A DNA stretch of 64,000 nucleotides from Ceratotherium simum simum (GCF_000283155.1 NW_004454163.1:27484894-27548893), one strand, 5' to 3'. Shown: positions 21,306 to 32,984, counted from the first letter of the stretch. Notes: a model not told the origin generated them from the letters alone. A program made the numbers and translations.

Positions 21306-21929
21306 TGTTATTCTCTAAAAATACTGCAGGGGGTGTTGAAGGGGTGTGCGTACGCGTGTTGGTGTGTGGCATGTGGCATATGTGTGCACACACGTGTGTT
21401 GGGGGTGCTTCCAGGGATCTGGTGCCATCATTCTGGTGATTTCCTTCTGGTAGGCATATTCACTTGAAAAGAAGACTCTAGACAGAGTAAAGACCTCAGA
21501 AGAATGATTCCTTAATGTTGGCTCTTCGGGCACATTTCATATCAGACTATCTGGATCTAGAGGAGCCGTGTGGTGCTGGAGGGAGCATTCCCCTTCCCCT
21601 GAAATCACACCAGCATGGGAAGACCCACTTCCTCTGTCTGTGTGTAAAGTAGTTCTCCTCAGAGGCCTTGAAACTCCAGCCTTGCCCGAGACCCCGGGCA
21701 GTACCTCCACGGGAGCTGCAGAAACATCACTCCTCATTGATCTGTTATCCCTCCACCTGCTTAACAGGCCTCACACGCCATCCACTGAAGGACTGCCTCC
21801 AGCAGTTTTCAAAGGCACTCACATAATGGACTTGTCTGCGTAGAACAAACCGCCAGGGACTCAGGTCAGGCCAACCATTTATAATACCACCATGCTGTGG
21901 GAGAGGCGGTCGATGCTTTGGAAGGTGCT

Positions 21930-22075
21930 TGTGTGTTGCTGAGTGCTTTGAGTTCAAATCCCAACTGCACCGTCTCACTGGCTGCGTGACCCTGGGCAGG
22001 TTATTGCACCTGCCTGGGCTTCCAGCTCTACGTCTGTAACTTAGGTTAACAACCCTTGTGCACTAGCTTATTGTG
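21930..22075 (-). mobile_element. MIR fragment
   Basis: TTGAGTTCAAATCCCAACTGCACCGTCTCACTGGCTGCGTGACCCTGGGCAGG is antisense MIR. Confidence 0.75.
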
Positions 22076-22139
22076 AGCCGTGGAGATACTGGAGGCACCT
22101 TCCCAAGGCCAAAATGGTCCAAGACAATATTACTATTGC

Positions 22140-22265
22140 TTACTGGGCCCTGGGCATGTGTTAACTGTTCCACACACATGAATCGTCTTAATCCTCACAA
22201 CAACCCTATTTTGCAGAAGTCGAAAGTGAAGCCTAACGAAGTTAGGTGCTTCGTGGGTGATCTGA
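22140..22265 (+). mobile_element. MIR fragment
   Basis: TGGGCATGTGTTAACTGTTCC, AATCGTCTTAATCCTCACAACAACCCTATTTTGCAG and GAAGCCTAACGAAGTTAGG follow MIR order. Confidence 0.65.
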
Positions 22266-24164
22266 ATTGTCTGAGGAAAGCTGTGCTGGCGGTTGCAAGA
22301 AAGATGCTGGTCCGGGGCTCCCCTTCCTCCCTGTGAGAAATAAACTGGGATCTTGTTATTTGTGTGGGGGTGAGGGGAGTAGGTCTTAGGAGGGGTTAGA
22401 TTTGGCTTTACGTGCTCTGTGCTACTGGACCCTGGGTATTGTTCCTCTGGGCTGTGATGCGTTCAACAACGAAACGCACCTCATGAAATGGGTGACTGAC
22501 TCTCTTCAGTGTGACACTTAATATCATGACATTTTCCAGGTTGAAACAATGGTCTCTAGGGAAACAGCATTATGGGAATGACTAAAAACAGCAAGGTATC
22601 CCTCCAGAAGATACTTCTTTTTAAGGGGCTTAATTAAATCACGTTTGTAAAATACAGTAACATCTTACTCCTTGGGTATGGTCAGAAGTAGTCGCTTTAT
22701 AGTGGCTGTGTTTTCAGATCTGGAAGCCCAGATCTTTAAGTACCAAGACAGCTAAAAATTACCAGTGACTAAACTTTTCTGAAGTGTATCACATATCTGG
22801 TTCACAAAGTTTGCTAAGGTCTTTAGGCCCGGATGGTTTTATTGACCCACTCAAGGCCATCAGAACGTTTATTATTCTGACAGAAAACCGAGACTGGGAA
22901 GAAGATGGGAGATTTTTGTTTGTTTTTCCAATGGGTGTGTGTGTGTGTGTAAAAGAAATAAAAGGTAAATGGGAAGAAGGCATGCGGGGAGAGACGGACT
23001 CAGTGAAGAAGGAGAGATGCAAGAGGCAGAGGGAAGAGGGAAAGAGGACCACAGCAAAATCGAGATGTCAGAGCAGTGGGAGAGTGGAGGATTGGGAGTC
23101 CCTGCAGCAGAGGGGGCTTCAGAGGGAGAAGCCTTTAAGAAGCTCCAAGAATAGAAATGCTAAGAAAAATGCTTAGTCGTTTTGACAGGGCTTGTCAGAA
23201 AATGCCAAGTGTGAGGACTCAGGGCTGAAGGCCAGGACCAGCCTCCAAGCAGAGCTGTCTGAGACTAGCCTCCTCCTCTTCATCAAAGGGAAAGATAGCC
23301 TGGTCCTCTTTCTAACACCTCCTCCCCTAGGCTGCAGCCGAGTCTGGCTCCGTCCTCATCTTGTGAGGTAAACAATGAGCCCTGTTATGCCCCGGGTCCC
23401 TCTTTGGCCTTCTCCTCCCAGGGAGGGACCGAAGACCCTAAAGGCTTCTCCATCCTTTCTGGAACCCAGGGCTCTTGGGTGTCTCCAGCTCCCACCACCT
23501 CTGAAAAGAATGGCTCCTCTCTTCCTTCCTCCACTGCTTTTCCCAGCTGGGGCCCTCCTCACAATGGAGCCGGGCCAGGCCCCGTTGCTGAGGGAAACAG
23601 CAGCCGGCCCAGCCCCCTTTCCCACAGAAATAGCCAGAGGAGAGGAGCGAGGATTAAGTTGCCCTAATCTCCAGGCGTCAGAGGAGGCTGGCAGCCCGGC
23701 CAGCGTGAGGTGGCAGCTCCCTATTGGCCCAGAGGGAGCAGGCGGCCACAGGCCTAGGCCTACCTCTCCCTTCTGCCCCACCTCCACTTCCCTCTCCTCA
23801 ATGACAAACCCCCAAAAAGGGAGACCACCAGCTTTGCTTCCCTAACACGGGAAGGGAGGACCAAAGCCAGCCACTGCCTGGCTTTATCATTCTGATCTCT
23901 CTGGCACCTGGAATCAAGGGGGAACTGGCTGCCCTAGAGAGAGACGCAATTTTGTTTGGTTCTGACTCATTGTCGGAAAACGTGGGTGGATATGAATCAG
24001 CTCACCTTCTACCTGCAGCTGAGGCGCTGCAAATCGGCACATAAAGGTGTGCCTCCATCACAGCACCACCTGGTCCATTGTCTCTCCGGGCTCCGGAGAT
24101 GACGGCAGCTCCGCTGGGAGGAAGTCTTCAGCCTGGCATTCAAGGCCTTCCTTAGAGCCTTTGG
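22266..24164. other. Repeat-poor, GC-rich toward 23.3-23.9 kb, no gene recognised
   Basis: Contains a short (GT)n at 22935-22950, a purine-rich tract at 22960-23160 and a C-rich segment at 23340-23850. In the last, frames of 156 codons (23375-23845, +) and 143 codons (23356-23787, -) overlap antiparallel. Both are proline/glycine-rich, as expected from base composition, with no domain. Confidence 0.4.
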
Positions 24165-24355
24165 TTCAGGGGTGCTCGCCCCTAAATTGCACATTAGGGT
24201 ACATGGGTCACTTCTTAAAATACCCATGCCCAGGCCCCATCCAGCCCCACGAAGTCAGATTCAATTAGTCTGGTGTAGGACTTAGGGAAAGGTATTTTTT
24301 TCAGTGCCCAGGTGATTTTGATGAGTCCCTGGGCTGAGAACCACTGTTTCAGAGA
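24165..24355. mobile_element. hAT-Charlie non-autonomous element (MER5/MER20-like)
   Basis: Begins near CAGGGGTGCTCGCCCC, contains CCCATGCCCAGGCCCCATCC and GATTCAATTAGTCTGG, and ends CCAGGTGATTTTGATGAG...TGAGAACCACTG, the usual Charlie terminus. Confidence 0.7.
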
Positions 24356-24489
24356 TGAGCAAGCTGCAGCCCGATGGGGCTGAGTGGCTTGTCCCAGCCG
24401 ATACTGTCAGCAGGAGACCTGGGATGACAACACAGTTTTCTTGAGCAAAGTATTCTTTCTGCCATATTACTTTTTCTGCTTAAAAAAAG

Positions 24490-24640
24490 AATCTTTTGAA
24501 AGTAATACACATACTATTTAGGAAATTTATAAAATATAGAAAGGTTTAAAGAAGAAAATTAGATAGCTCATAAACCCCAACACCCAGAGTAGACACTGTT
24601 ACCATTTGGGGTATCATATCATCTATTTTCACATACTTAT
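24490..24640 (-). mobile_element. L1 3' UTR fragment
   Basis: AAAAGAATC...GAAAGTAATACACATACTATT and AACACCCAGAGTAGACACTGTTACCATTTGGGGTA resemble the reverse of an L1 3' end. Confidence 0.45.
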
Positions 24641-24699
24641 TTACAAAAAGGTCCGACAGAGTATACAGCTTTAGGTCCTCTTCTCATCCCATTGTACCT

Positions 24700-25020
24700 A
24701 GTGGGATGGGCCCCTTAGAGTGCTGGACAAAGTGTGAATTGGCACTTTTTTTAGCGGGCTGTTTGGCAATGAGTATGGAGAATATTTTTAAATTATCTCC
24801 CTTCAGCCCACTAATTCCATTTCTGGGAACCTATCTTCAAAGAAAGATCAGATGCGTGCAAAAATTTATTTACAGAGACTTTCATTTTAGTGTTATTTAT
24901 AATAGCCAAAATTATCAACCTTATAAATGTACAAAACTTACAGGGATATAGTATAATCAGTTGTGGTTATTCATGAGATGGAATACTCCGTGGTTACTAA
25001 AAACCACATTTTCAAAGAAT
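24700..25020 (+). mobile_element. L1 3' end fragment
   Basis: GGGCTGTTTGGCAATG, CCCACTAATTCCATTTCTGGGAACC, GTGTTATTTATAATAGCCAAAATTATC and ATGAGATGGAATACTCCGTGG follow the old L1 3' end. Confidence 0.6.
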
Positions 25021-25394
25021 GGGTACTGGTGATGATAGTCTTTCTTTCTCACAGTCCCTCCATACCCTGGGACATCTGTCTTTGAGTGTGTCTTATAGGA
25101 AGATCCCTCCTCTGATTTTACTGTAACTCCTTCAGATGCTGCAGGGCCATTGATGTTTCCTTTCCAGATCACTCATAGTGTTTCAGTACCAAACCTTTTG
25201 GCAGTTTATTCTTTTTATTATTATTTATTTTGCACTACTTTTACTTGCTTTCTGGTGTATGTATGTATGAATGTGTCATGGGTACATGTGTGTGTGTATG
25301 TGTGATTGTGTATATATTTATGTGAGAGAGAACTCAGGATTATAAACTGTTTGAGGGCAGGGGCCATGATTTCCACATCTTCATTCTTTGTCAG

Positions 25395-26425
25395 TTTCAG
25401 CATGTCTAAAACTAAATTCATCTTCCTCAATTCTGCTCCAATTCCGCAAATAACTTATAGAGTGCATAAGATGTACTTCTCTCCCCAAACGGGCTCTCTT
25501 TCTTGCATTACCAATTTCTTCAGTGGTATCACCTAAACCATTCTTCTCTGGGACACCCAGATTCAAATTTCTGGAACCACTGGCCACTGAATCCTAACAC
25601 TGGGTTTTTTTAAGGTTTTGGCTTGTGTCTCTTTTGGTTCCCATTACTGGCACCGTAGGCAGCAATCCCCCATCACTTCCCTCCTGAACAACTCTCTCTC
25701 TTGGCTGGACCATCTGCTTACAGCCTCTTCTCCCTTTGATGTCAGACCTCTTAATCTCAAGTTCGTGTGCCCGATGCGCAGCAAGCCAAACACTGAGACA
25801 TCGGAGACCAATTCGAATTGGCCAAAAAAACTAGATGGGAGCCTGGGTTCGCTCAAATCCACCTCCCCTAGAACAGAAAGCAGGGGGTTTTATAGAGCTA
25901 AGGGGATTGGCAGGAGGGACTTCAGGGAAACAAAGGGGGTCACTCCCGATAAGCCTCTGGGCAACCTGACTTCTGGGCTTCAACAGCTGCTGAGGCCCGG
26001 CCATCGTCCGGTGATCGGCCATCCGACCATCCAGTGATCGCAACCTCCCCGAAGGCATTCTTTTTCTCCTGCAAAACAGACTCACAAATCCTCGAGACCC
26101 CAGAGTCACCCCTCAAGTTAAACAGGAAAAACAGCAAATTGGTTTAATATCTACAGTACCCCTCAGATACTCCACTTCACCTTCAAACTATCCGATGTTC
26201 AACCACTTGTTTAAGTTATTTTTATCCTGTCACTTCTACTCAAAAGCCCTCAACGGCCACTTTTAAATGACCATTATTAAATGGACTGCTAACTTCTTAT
26301 CCTGGCACATGGGTCTCTCCTTAATTCAATCCCAACAGATCCATCTTCCTATTTTATATCACACAACTTCCTAATTAGTATCCCTGACTCCTGCCAAATC
26401 AGTGTATGCCCCAACCTCAGGACAC
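25395..26425 (+). mobile_element. L2 LINE split by a solo LTR
   Basis: Left part has CAGCATGTCTAAAACTAAATTCATCTTCC and ACCAATTTCTTCAGTGGTATCACC. The right part resumes with CTCAAAAGCCCTCAACGGCC and CTTATCCTGGCAC. Both follow L2 ORF2 order; strongly decayed. Confidence 0.5.
25740..26124 (-). mobile_element. Solo ERV LTR (approximate ends)
   Basis: On the minus strand the segment starts TGTTTAACTTGAGGGG and ends ..AGGTCTGACA. It carries TATAAAA (plus-strand 25888-25894) and a following CTTGCTGCGCATCGGGCACACGAACTT, typical of a class I ERV leader. No internal retroviral genes flank it. A matching TSD could not be confirmed, so ends are provisional. Confidence 0.5.
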
Positions 26426-26429
26426 ATCC

Positions 26430-26560
26430 TGTATTATCTAGCTGTATGATCTTGGATAATTCACTTAACCTCTTCAATCTCAGAGCCTCATCTACAAAAT
26501 GGAGATAATACTAATAATATCTTCTCAACAGGATTGCTGTGAAAACAAAGATGCATGAAT
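26430..26560 (-). mobile_element. MIR fragment
   Basis: AGCTGTATGATCTTGGATAATTCACTTAACCTC...CCTCATCTACAAAATGGAGATAATAC is antisense MIR. Confidence 0.8.
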
Positions 26561-26589
26561 GCAACAGCTGTCATTGATTTGCTCACAGT

Positions 26590-27045
26590 TTTGCAGCTGG
26601 GGCTGAGCTTGGCAGGGCGGCTCTTCCGCTGCAAGAGGTGTCAGCTGACGTGGACCAAGGGGGCTGGAGGACCTATTGCCAAGATGGCTCACTCACACGG
26701 CTGGCAAGTTGGTGCTCTTGGCAGGAGCTCAGCTGGCACTACGGTCCTGGAGCCTGAATTGCTCTCCATTTGGACTTTCCATGTGGCTTCTTGGACTTCC
26801 TCACAGCATGTCAGCTGGGTTCTAAGCGAGAGGAAGCAGAAATTGCCAGTCTTCTTTCAAGTCTAGGCCTGGAGCTAAGTGACACAGCATGACTTCCACC
26901 ATATTCTGTTGGTCAAGGCAGTCATAGGCCAGCCCAGATTCAAAGAGGAAAAGACGTAGACTCTACCTCACCAAGATGGAGAGGGCCACGCATATGAGGA
27001 AGGAAAGAATTGATGGCAGCCACCTTTGAGATAAGTTACCACAGT
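26590..27045 (-). mobile_element. MaLR LTR, MLT1 group
   Basis: Antisense: GGCAGGAGCTCAGCTGG, ATGTGGCTTCTTGGACTTCCTCACAGCATG, CTTCCACCATATTCTGTTGGTCAAGGCAG and AGGCCAGCCCAGATTCAA all occur in MLT1-type LTRs. Confidence 0.6.
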
Positions 27046-28469
27046 AGGGTTTTTGTGATCCCTCATCTTGTCTAGCAGAGTTGATGCTCAACACATATTC
27101 CACATTTACTGAATTCTTAAAGGTCTATAACTTTCATTTGTCAAATGATCGCTTGGATCGCAGTCTTGAATTGTGAGTTGACTTTTTCCTGCGCTGTGAT
27201 TAGTTATGACATTGCAAACGACAATAAACTCTTTGAGGGCAAGGCTTCTAGCTACAATGGACATTTTTGCCTTCCCCCACAGAGATTTACACATAATAAA
27301 CTACATAAATATGCAGCTCTTGGTTTATTTTCCTCTGATGGCCCTAGCCCGAGGAAGGGAGTTGCTTTCATTGAATTTTTGTACAACATGAAGCTTGCTG
27401 GGCTCCAGGGGAACCCAGAAAAATGGCCCCTTTGTTCTCCAGCTGGGCCCAGAGCCTTCCAGAAGGGGAAGCTCCGTGAGGAGGCTGCAGACTGGAGGGC
27501 GTGTGGAGGAAATTCCATTCTAGACCCTCATTTCCGAAACTGCTCTGTGATTAGCCCAGCTTTGTGCTGGCCTCCGTCCAGAGGCGGAGAGGCCAGCCCT
27601 TGGGTCATAAATGCCCCAGAAAAATACCAGTGCAGGCCCCCTTTACAGCCCCGAACAGGAGGTTAAAAGATTTGCTTTGTTGTTTGTTTATCTCTCAGAC
27701 TGAAGCCAATTACCCCAATTACTTAAGAAAAAAAGTTTATTAATGATTGTATTCTAAGTTCATTTCTTCTCAAAAAAGGCCTTCTACAACACATTTTTTT
27801 CCCTGGTTCCAAGGACTCAAGCCCAGTCTCTGTGGCAGGGAGAGTGGCCCTGGGGTCACAGGTCAGAAGTCAGGGGCCCCCTGATTGTTCCCAAATGCAC
27901 TTCCAAGTAACCATAGATGTGAACTTTGCGTTGTTGCTGGGCCCTCAGGCCTGCACGGGAGCAGAGAGCTGGGGGAGGCCATCTCTGCAGCTCAAAGGTG
28001 GCTGCCGTGGTTTCACTTGGCTTAGGTTTCAATCCTTGAGGCGGTGCTGAACCCAATCCCCTCGGGGCTCCCGTGGGTGGGAGGTGGGGATGAGACTTGG
28101 GATGGACACTTGGTGTAGCCCAAAGCTGCAAGCCTTGCAGATTCACAGTGGCTTTGGAGCCGGAAACCCTCGGGATTAGCGTCAGAGGCTGAAAATTCCC
28201 CTGATTTCTTTCAGAAGCCCCAGAGCATTTGCCCAGATTGCCAGTAAAGGATGCTCCTTGCCCGGAATCCAGCAGGAGCTCCTCAGTTCCCAGACCAGGC
28301 AGGATTCTGTGAAGTGTAGCTGAATACGGGACACTGGGATTCAAAAATGAACCCCAAGTTCTGCTCCTACCCAAGGATAGTATGTGTTTGCTAGATAATA
28401 TAATTTGAAGAGGAGATAAAAGGTCCCAGACCATCCAACCAAAACGTATCTCCACTGATACCTGAAAAT
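27046..28469. other. Repeat-poor stretch, no gene recognised
   Basis: Includes the longest motif-free frames: 27145-27666 (+, 173 codons) and 27856-28476 (-, 206 codons). Neither has a recognisable domain, signal peptide or homologous exon. A G-quadruplex motif lies at 28064-28089. Confidence 0.4.
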
Positions 28470-28990
28470 CTACCATAAATATGATATAAATTTATATTTA
28501 TTGACATAGAAGGGTATATTAAGATATATCGTTAGGTCCGGCCCCGTGGCTTAGCGGTTAAGCGCGGACTCTCCGCTGCTGGCGGCCCGGGTTCGGATCC
28601 TGGGTGCGCACTGACGCACCGCTTCTCCGGCCATGCTGAGGCCGTATCCCACACACAGCAACTGGAAGGATGTGCAGCTATAACGCACAACTATCTACTG
28701 GGGCCTTGGGGAAAAAATAAATAAATAAATAAAGATATATCGTTAAATGCAAAACACAAGCTAAAGAGTAAGTTGTAGTGGCCCCATCTATATATGGCAG
28801 GCTACACACACACATACACACACAGGAAAAATGTGAAAGACTATACTCAAAATGTTCATAATAGTATCCCTGACTGGTAGAATTTCAAGTGATTTTTTTC
28901 CTTTTATTTTTCTGCATTTTAGAATTTACTTCCACTACACAACTATTCCTTATGTAATTTTTCTCAAAGAGAAGCTCTAACATTCGTGAA
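28470..28990 (+). mobile_element. Old L1 3' end split by an ERE
   Basis: Left flank ATATTTATTGACATAGAAGGGTATATTAAGATATATCGTTA and right flank AATGCAAAACACAAGC..AAGTTG match the L1 3' end type seen at 62380-62730. Confidence 0.6.
28535..28731 (+). mobile_element. ERE SINE, short-tail type
   Basis: GGTCCGGCCCCGTGGCTTAGCGG head, B box GGTTCGGATCC, ends CTACTGGGGCCTTGGGG then (AAAT)n. Perfect TSD AAGATATATCGTTA at 28521-28534 and 28732-28745. Confidence 0.96.
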
Positions 28991-29004
28991 TCATTTCTTT
29001 AGTT

Positions 29005-29160
29005 CAGTGTTTTTCAAAATGTGATTTATAAACACCAACATCAGACTTAGAAAGCTTGCTGAAAAGGAAGATCCTTAGGTGTAGCTCAGACGTACTGAGT
29101 CAGAATCTGGGAGGTAGCCTGAGAAACAGCATTTTAAACACCTTCTCCAGACAATTCTAA
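29005..29160. mobile_element. hAT-Charlie element (MER20-like)
   Basis: CAGTGTTTTTCAAAATGTGATTTATAAACACC...CTGAGTCAGAATCTGGG...CATTTTAAACACCTTCTCC follows the MER20/MER5 group. Confidence 0.6.
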
Positions 29161-29564
29161 GGGAATGTAATCACCTGTGTGAATGTTTGCTTTCTTCAAA
29201 GGTTCTGGCTCCATTGTGGGGCATTTTAGGTGTAACCACTTAGCCCCTCGGCCCTGGGCCTGCCTTCCTTGCTGACCCTTCTCCCTTCCCTACAGCCTGT
29301 CTCTATGTCCTCAGGAACCAGAAATAGCCTATCAACCCTGATGGAGTAGACCAGACCCTGGCGCCTCCCCCTGCCCTTGACAAACAGTCCACAGGCAGAG
29401 CTTCCTGGGCCGTCATCCTCTGCCTTCCCCTTGCTTTCATCTTCTCTTTTGCTACACTATACTTTTTCGGTTTGAAGGACTGACTACATGGGTTGATTTG
29501 CACAATTATATAAGTCAGGTAAGAATAAAACTGTAAACCAAATTAAATACGCCAGCAGAGAGCA
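29161..29564. other. Unassigned DNA
   Basis: No gene or clear repeat; C/T-rich in the middle. Confidence 0.35.
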
Positions 29565-29775
29565 GGCATAGTAGAAGAATCACAGGATGCTTGACAGACA
29601 TGTGATCCTAGGTTAGTTACTTAACTCTCCAAGTCTGAGTTTCCTCAGCTGTAAAATGTGGATAGTCACACCTACGTCACAGAGTTGTTGTCACAAAGTT
29701 TAAAAATAAGATCATGTGTATCTGCAAAGCATCCAGTGCATGGTAGGTACCTAACAAAAGTAGCTATTACCAACC
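29565..29775 (-). mobile_element. MIR
   Basis: Antisense MIR nearly complete: GTGATCCTAGGTTAGTTACTTAAC, GAGTTTCCTCAGCTGTAAAATGTGGATAG, AGAGTTGTTGTCACAAAG, GTGCATGGTAGGTACC. Confidence 0.85.
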
Positions 29776-29807
29776 TGAACCAAAGAACTCATGAAAAGTC
29801 TGAGACA

Positions 29808-29985
29808 GTAGTTCTCCAACTCCCCAGGGAGTTTAGCAATAATGCACATTATTAAGTCTTCCCCCCAGATATTCCAAATTAGACCTAGACCCTCTAAGGT
29901 GAGGCCCCAGGAAACAGATACTCTCAAGTACCCTAGATAATTCTGATCACACTTTGTAGGTGGTCCCTCACTTTGAGGACCACTA
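29808..29985. mobile_element. hAT-Charlie element (MER20-like)
   Basis: CAGTAGTTCTCCAAC...GAGGCCCCAGGAAACAGATAC...GATAATTCTGATCAC...TGAGGACCACTAG has the family's ends and centre. Confidence 0.6.
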
Positions 29986-30084
29986 GTCTCAGACTTTCGT
30001 CATCAGCAAAACAGAAATAACTGTAATTACCGAATTCCCCTACTTAGGCAGTTCACACTTAAGTAGTCAACCATCCATGTTTCA

Positions 30085-30335
30085 CAACGTAGCAGGTTGG
30101 CTGAGGTTGGGCTGATCTAAGCTGGGCCCAACTGGCCTCACTTGCAAGCTGTGGTCTGGGTCCAGGTCTGCTCTATATGTCTTTCATCCTTCTTAGACCA
30201 ACAGGTAACAAAGCACGTTCTTCTCACGTCGCATTTGCTGACATTCCATCGGCCGAGCAAGCACATAGCCACGATCAACATCAATGAGGGAGGGGTGGAC
30301 ATTATAGTCTGCTTCAGAGACTTGAGTGAAAAATA
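30085..30335 (-). mobile_element. MaLR-type LTR fragment
   Basis: GGCTGAGGTTGGGCTGATCTAAGCTGGGC and CACGTCGCATTTGCTGACATTCCATCGGCC resemble antisense MLT1 sequence. Family call is weak. Confidence 0.45.
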
Positions 30336-30354
30336 AGTGCTTGTTTCTATCAAC

Positions 30355-30554
30355 CAGGAATCAGCAAACTACAGCCTGCGGGTCAAACTGGCCTACAGCC
30401 TTTTTTGGTATGATCCACGAGCTAAGAATGGCTTTTACATCTTTTAGGAGTTGTAAAGAAAAGCAAAGGGAATCGGAACAGAACCAATATGTGGCCCACA
30501 AAGCCTAAAATATTTACTACCTGGCCCTTTAAGGAAAAAGCTTGTTGATCCCTG
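30355..30554. mobile_element. hAT-type DNA element with both ends
   Basis: Starts CAGGAATCAGCAAACTACAG and ends AAAGCTTGTTGATCCCTG, an imperfect inverted pair, with GGCCCACAAAGCCTAAAATATTTACTACCTGGCCC inside. This matches a widespread mammalian hAT repeat whose name I cannot fix. Confidence 0.75.
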
Positions 30555-31350
30555 CTGTAAGCCATCAAAAGGTTAAGGATCTTTGTTACACAGCATTATT
30601 GCACCAAGAGAGGCGAGCAATTTCATATTTTTGTTTGCTTGTTTTTAAGTTAAGAGGGATTTAAAGATGTTTCTAAGCCACGGAGCAGGAGCCATGGAGA
30701 AGGAAGAGGGGAACAGTGGAAAAAAACAGAAGAGAGGGAAGTTGATCAAAGGAGACGGTCTTGGAGGAGAAGGGTCCTTAAGAGGAAGAGACAGCTTTTT
30801 CTCTAAGACTGGTGAAAATGGTTTGGGATCTGGTCCAGTGGAGAAGAGGGCAGGGTGGGAGGGGTGGGATCAAGCATGATGTGGTCGTCAAGGGGAAAGA
30901 GAAGACAAGACAGAATTGTCCAGGGGCAGGAATACCAGCTATTGGGTACCAGGGAAAATTGTCAGACTTGAAAATGGGCAGAAGAGAATCCTGGTGTCCT
31001 TGTAGTAGAGTGCTGGGGGTTTTCTAGTGGACCTTCTAGGAATTATCCGACTCTGTAGGGGTGTGCACCTTGGGTTATTTTTGATTGACTACACTATAAC
31101 AACTCTGTAGGGATAGAAGGTAAGTTGTAGAAAACTGACCACACAAACTTTCCCTGTCTATAGGAATGCACAGATTCCTGTTCGTGGCAATACAAAGCAA
31201 TTGTGTCCTGTGGAGAATAAAAATCTCTGTAAATCAAATTTGAGCCAGTTTTAACACTTTGCTGGCTTCCGCACTAACTAACAAGTTAAATAAAATCTTT
31301 GACACATGTCTATTTCATAGTTGTATGAAAGTCGTTGTTTTACCATTAAA
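30555..31350. other. Purine-rich unassigned DNA with a strong G-quadruplex motif
   Basis: GA-rich from 30690 to 30900, including five G-runs at 30848-30868. No gene or repeat recognised. Confidence 0.4.
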
Positions 31351-31362
31351 AAAAATTATCTT

Positions 31363-31611
31363 CAGGGGCCCGCCTGGTGGCGCAAGCGGTTAGGTGTGCA
31401 TGCTCCACTTCATTGGCCCGTGGTTCGCGGGTTCGGATCCCGGGCGCAGACCAAGGCACCGCTTATCAAGCCATGCTGTGGCAGCGTCCCATATAAAGTA
31501 AAGGAAGATGGGCGCAGGTGTTAGCACAGGGCCGATCTTCCTCAGCAAAAAGATGAGGATTGGCAACAGATGTTAGCTCAGGGCTGATCTTCCTCACTCA
31601 CACACACACAC
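31363..31611 (+). mobile_element. ERE SINE, long-tail type
   Basis: GGCGCAAGCGGTTAGGTGTG, B box GGTTCGGATCC, AAGCCATGCTGTGGCAG, CATATAAAGTAAAGGAAGATGG and two GTTAGC units; the tail has become (CA)n. TSD AAAATTATCTT at 31352-31362 and 31612-31622. Confidence 0.95.
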
Positions 31612-31634
31612 AAAATTATCTTTTAGCAATATCT

Positions 31635-31820
31635 AAGGTATCTCATTGACGGTCACTACAGCCCTGTGAGCCCATTACAGCTGTCATTGTCATACTCATA
31701 TTTTGAGGATGACGTCATTGAGGAACTAAGAGCTTAAGGTCACACTGGCAGAAAGTGGCAGTCAAGGCTGGGACTTTGGGAGTCCTCTGACTCCAAATGT
31801 CCTATTCTTTCCACTGTTAA
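31635..31820 (+). mobile_element. MIR
   Basis: GTATCTCATTGACGGTCACTACAGCCCTGTGAG...TAAGGTCACACTGGCAGAAAGTGGCAG...GACTCCAAATG in MIR order. Confidence 0.75.
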
Positions 31821-32334
31821 GTTAAAAGATTATTTATTTGCACATTATGTATTTGCTCGTTATTGATGAGCATAGGAACTGTGACTTCATAAACAAATGG
31901 ACCTAACATTCTGGGGTACATGACGGTTCACGCGCAGATGCTGGGAAAGGAGCAACAAGGATGTAACTGCTTGCTCTGCCGAAATTAGACAGCATTTCAA
32001 ATCAATGAGTGCAGATGGGTACCAGCGCCAACAGGAAATGGTATCTACTTGTTTTTTCATCTATAAGATCATCAAACCAAATTTCTCAAAAGCAGAATGT
32101 CTCACCAGTACTTTCCAAGGTCTTATTATTTTGCTTTCACCACAAAGAAACCCTCTCCCAGGTCTGTTAGCCTTTTAGGTGATTTCTCTCTGAAGGGTTC
32201 TAAGTTGGTCTCAGCGTGATCCCTCCTTTTCCACAAGAAGCCCAACATGTAATGAACACCTGTGGTGGATGAGCTAGACATTGTGCAGGACACTTTACAG
32301 ATGTCACCTATGCAACAGTCCATGATCTCTATAG

Positions 32335-32710
32335 TCATTCAGTCAGCAAACATTTATTACAGAAGTATAATAATGTTAGTGATACAAATATGAAAACAAA
32401 CAAAACAAAACAGGATCTCTGCCTCAAGTAGTTGAGCCTAATGGAGAGCCTTCCAGGCAAATGATGACAAAACAATGTGCCGATCAAGGGTTGGTGGGAG
32501 CATGGAGAAACCAGTCCCCCTGTGTTTGAGAGAGCCACGGGAAGCTTAATAGAGCTAGAGTTTGCATTGAGACTTGAAGAATAAGTAGGAGTTTGCCTAG
32601 AACAGAGAGGAGGAGGTGTGCAGAAGCTTCTAGACAGAAGTGTTGTAACAAAGGAGAAGAGAGAGCACAGGGTATCCAGGAGGCAGAAAACAGCCCAGAG
32701 TGGCTGCAGA
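32335..32710 (-). mobile_element. L2 LINE 3' region
   Basis: CATTCAGTCAGCAAACATTTATTACAG is the reversed L2 3' end. It continues with AACAGGATCTCTGCCTCAAG...TTGAGCCTAATGG and CATTGAGACTTGAAGAATAAG as antisense L2. Confidence 0.7.
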
Positions 32711-32984
32711 TATCAGTATGTAGAGAAGAATTCCAGATATGAAACCAGACCAGTGGTCAGGAACAAGTCATGGCAGGCCATGATGTGGAAACTTCCCTGC
32801 AGGCAACCATTGAGAGAGCCATTGCAGCAAGGCTGAGTATACATCCTGCCCAGAAGTACCAGCAGGATACCTTCGAGGGAAGACAATTGCCCCTTCAAGG
32901 AGATAGTCATACCCCAATGATTGAATCAACATCAGGTCTATCCTCCATTTCCCAGCTATGTCCAAACCCAAAAATAGGTTCTGT

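Larger units (their letters stand above)
19986..21929. other. Repeat-poor stretch with regulatory-type motifs
   Basis: About 1.9 kb with no recognised repeat or gene. Contains a CRE palindrome (20719), an octamer (20783) and a CTCF core (21292), and a TG-rich tract at 21330-21400. Confidence 0.4.

Noticed and set aside
23375..23845. 156-codon proline-rich frame overlapping a 143-codon antisense frame
   Set aside because: Both strands are open because of C/G-rich composition; composition explains the residues.
27145..27666. 173-codon plus-strand frame
   Set aside because: No motif or homologous exon recognised.
27856..28476. 206-codon minus-strand frame
   Set aside because: No domain, no family resemblance and no flanking gene signals. 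Expected by chance in GC-rich DNA, though it is the longest motif-free frame.
28803..28824. CRISPR-like short repeats
   Set aside because: Simple (CA)n microsatellite in vertebrate DNA.
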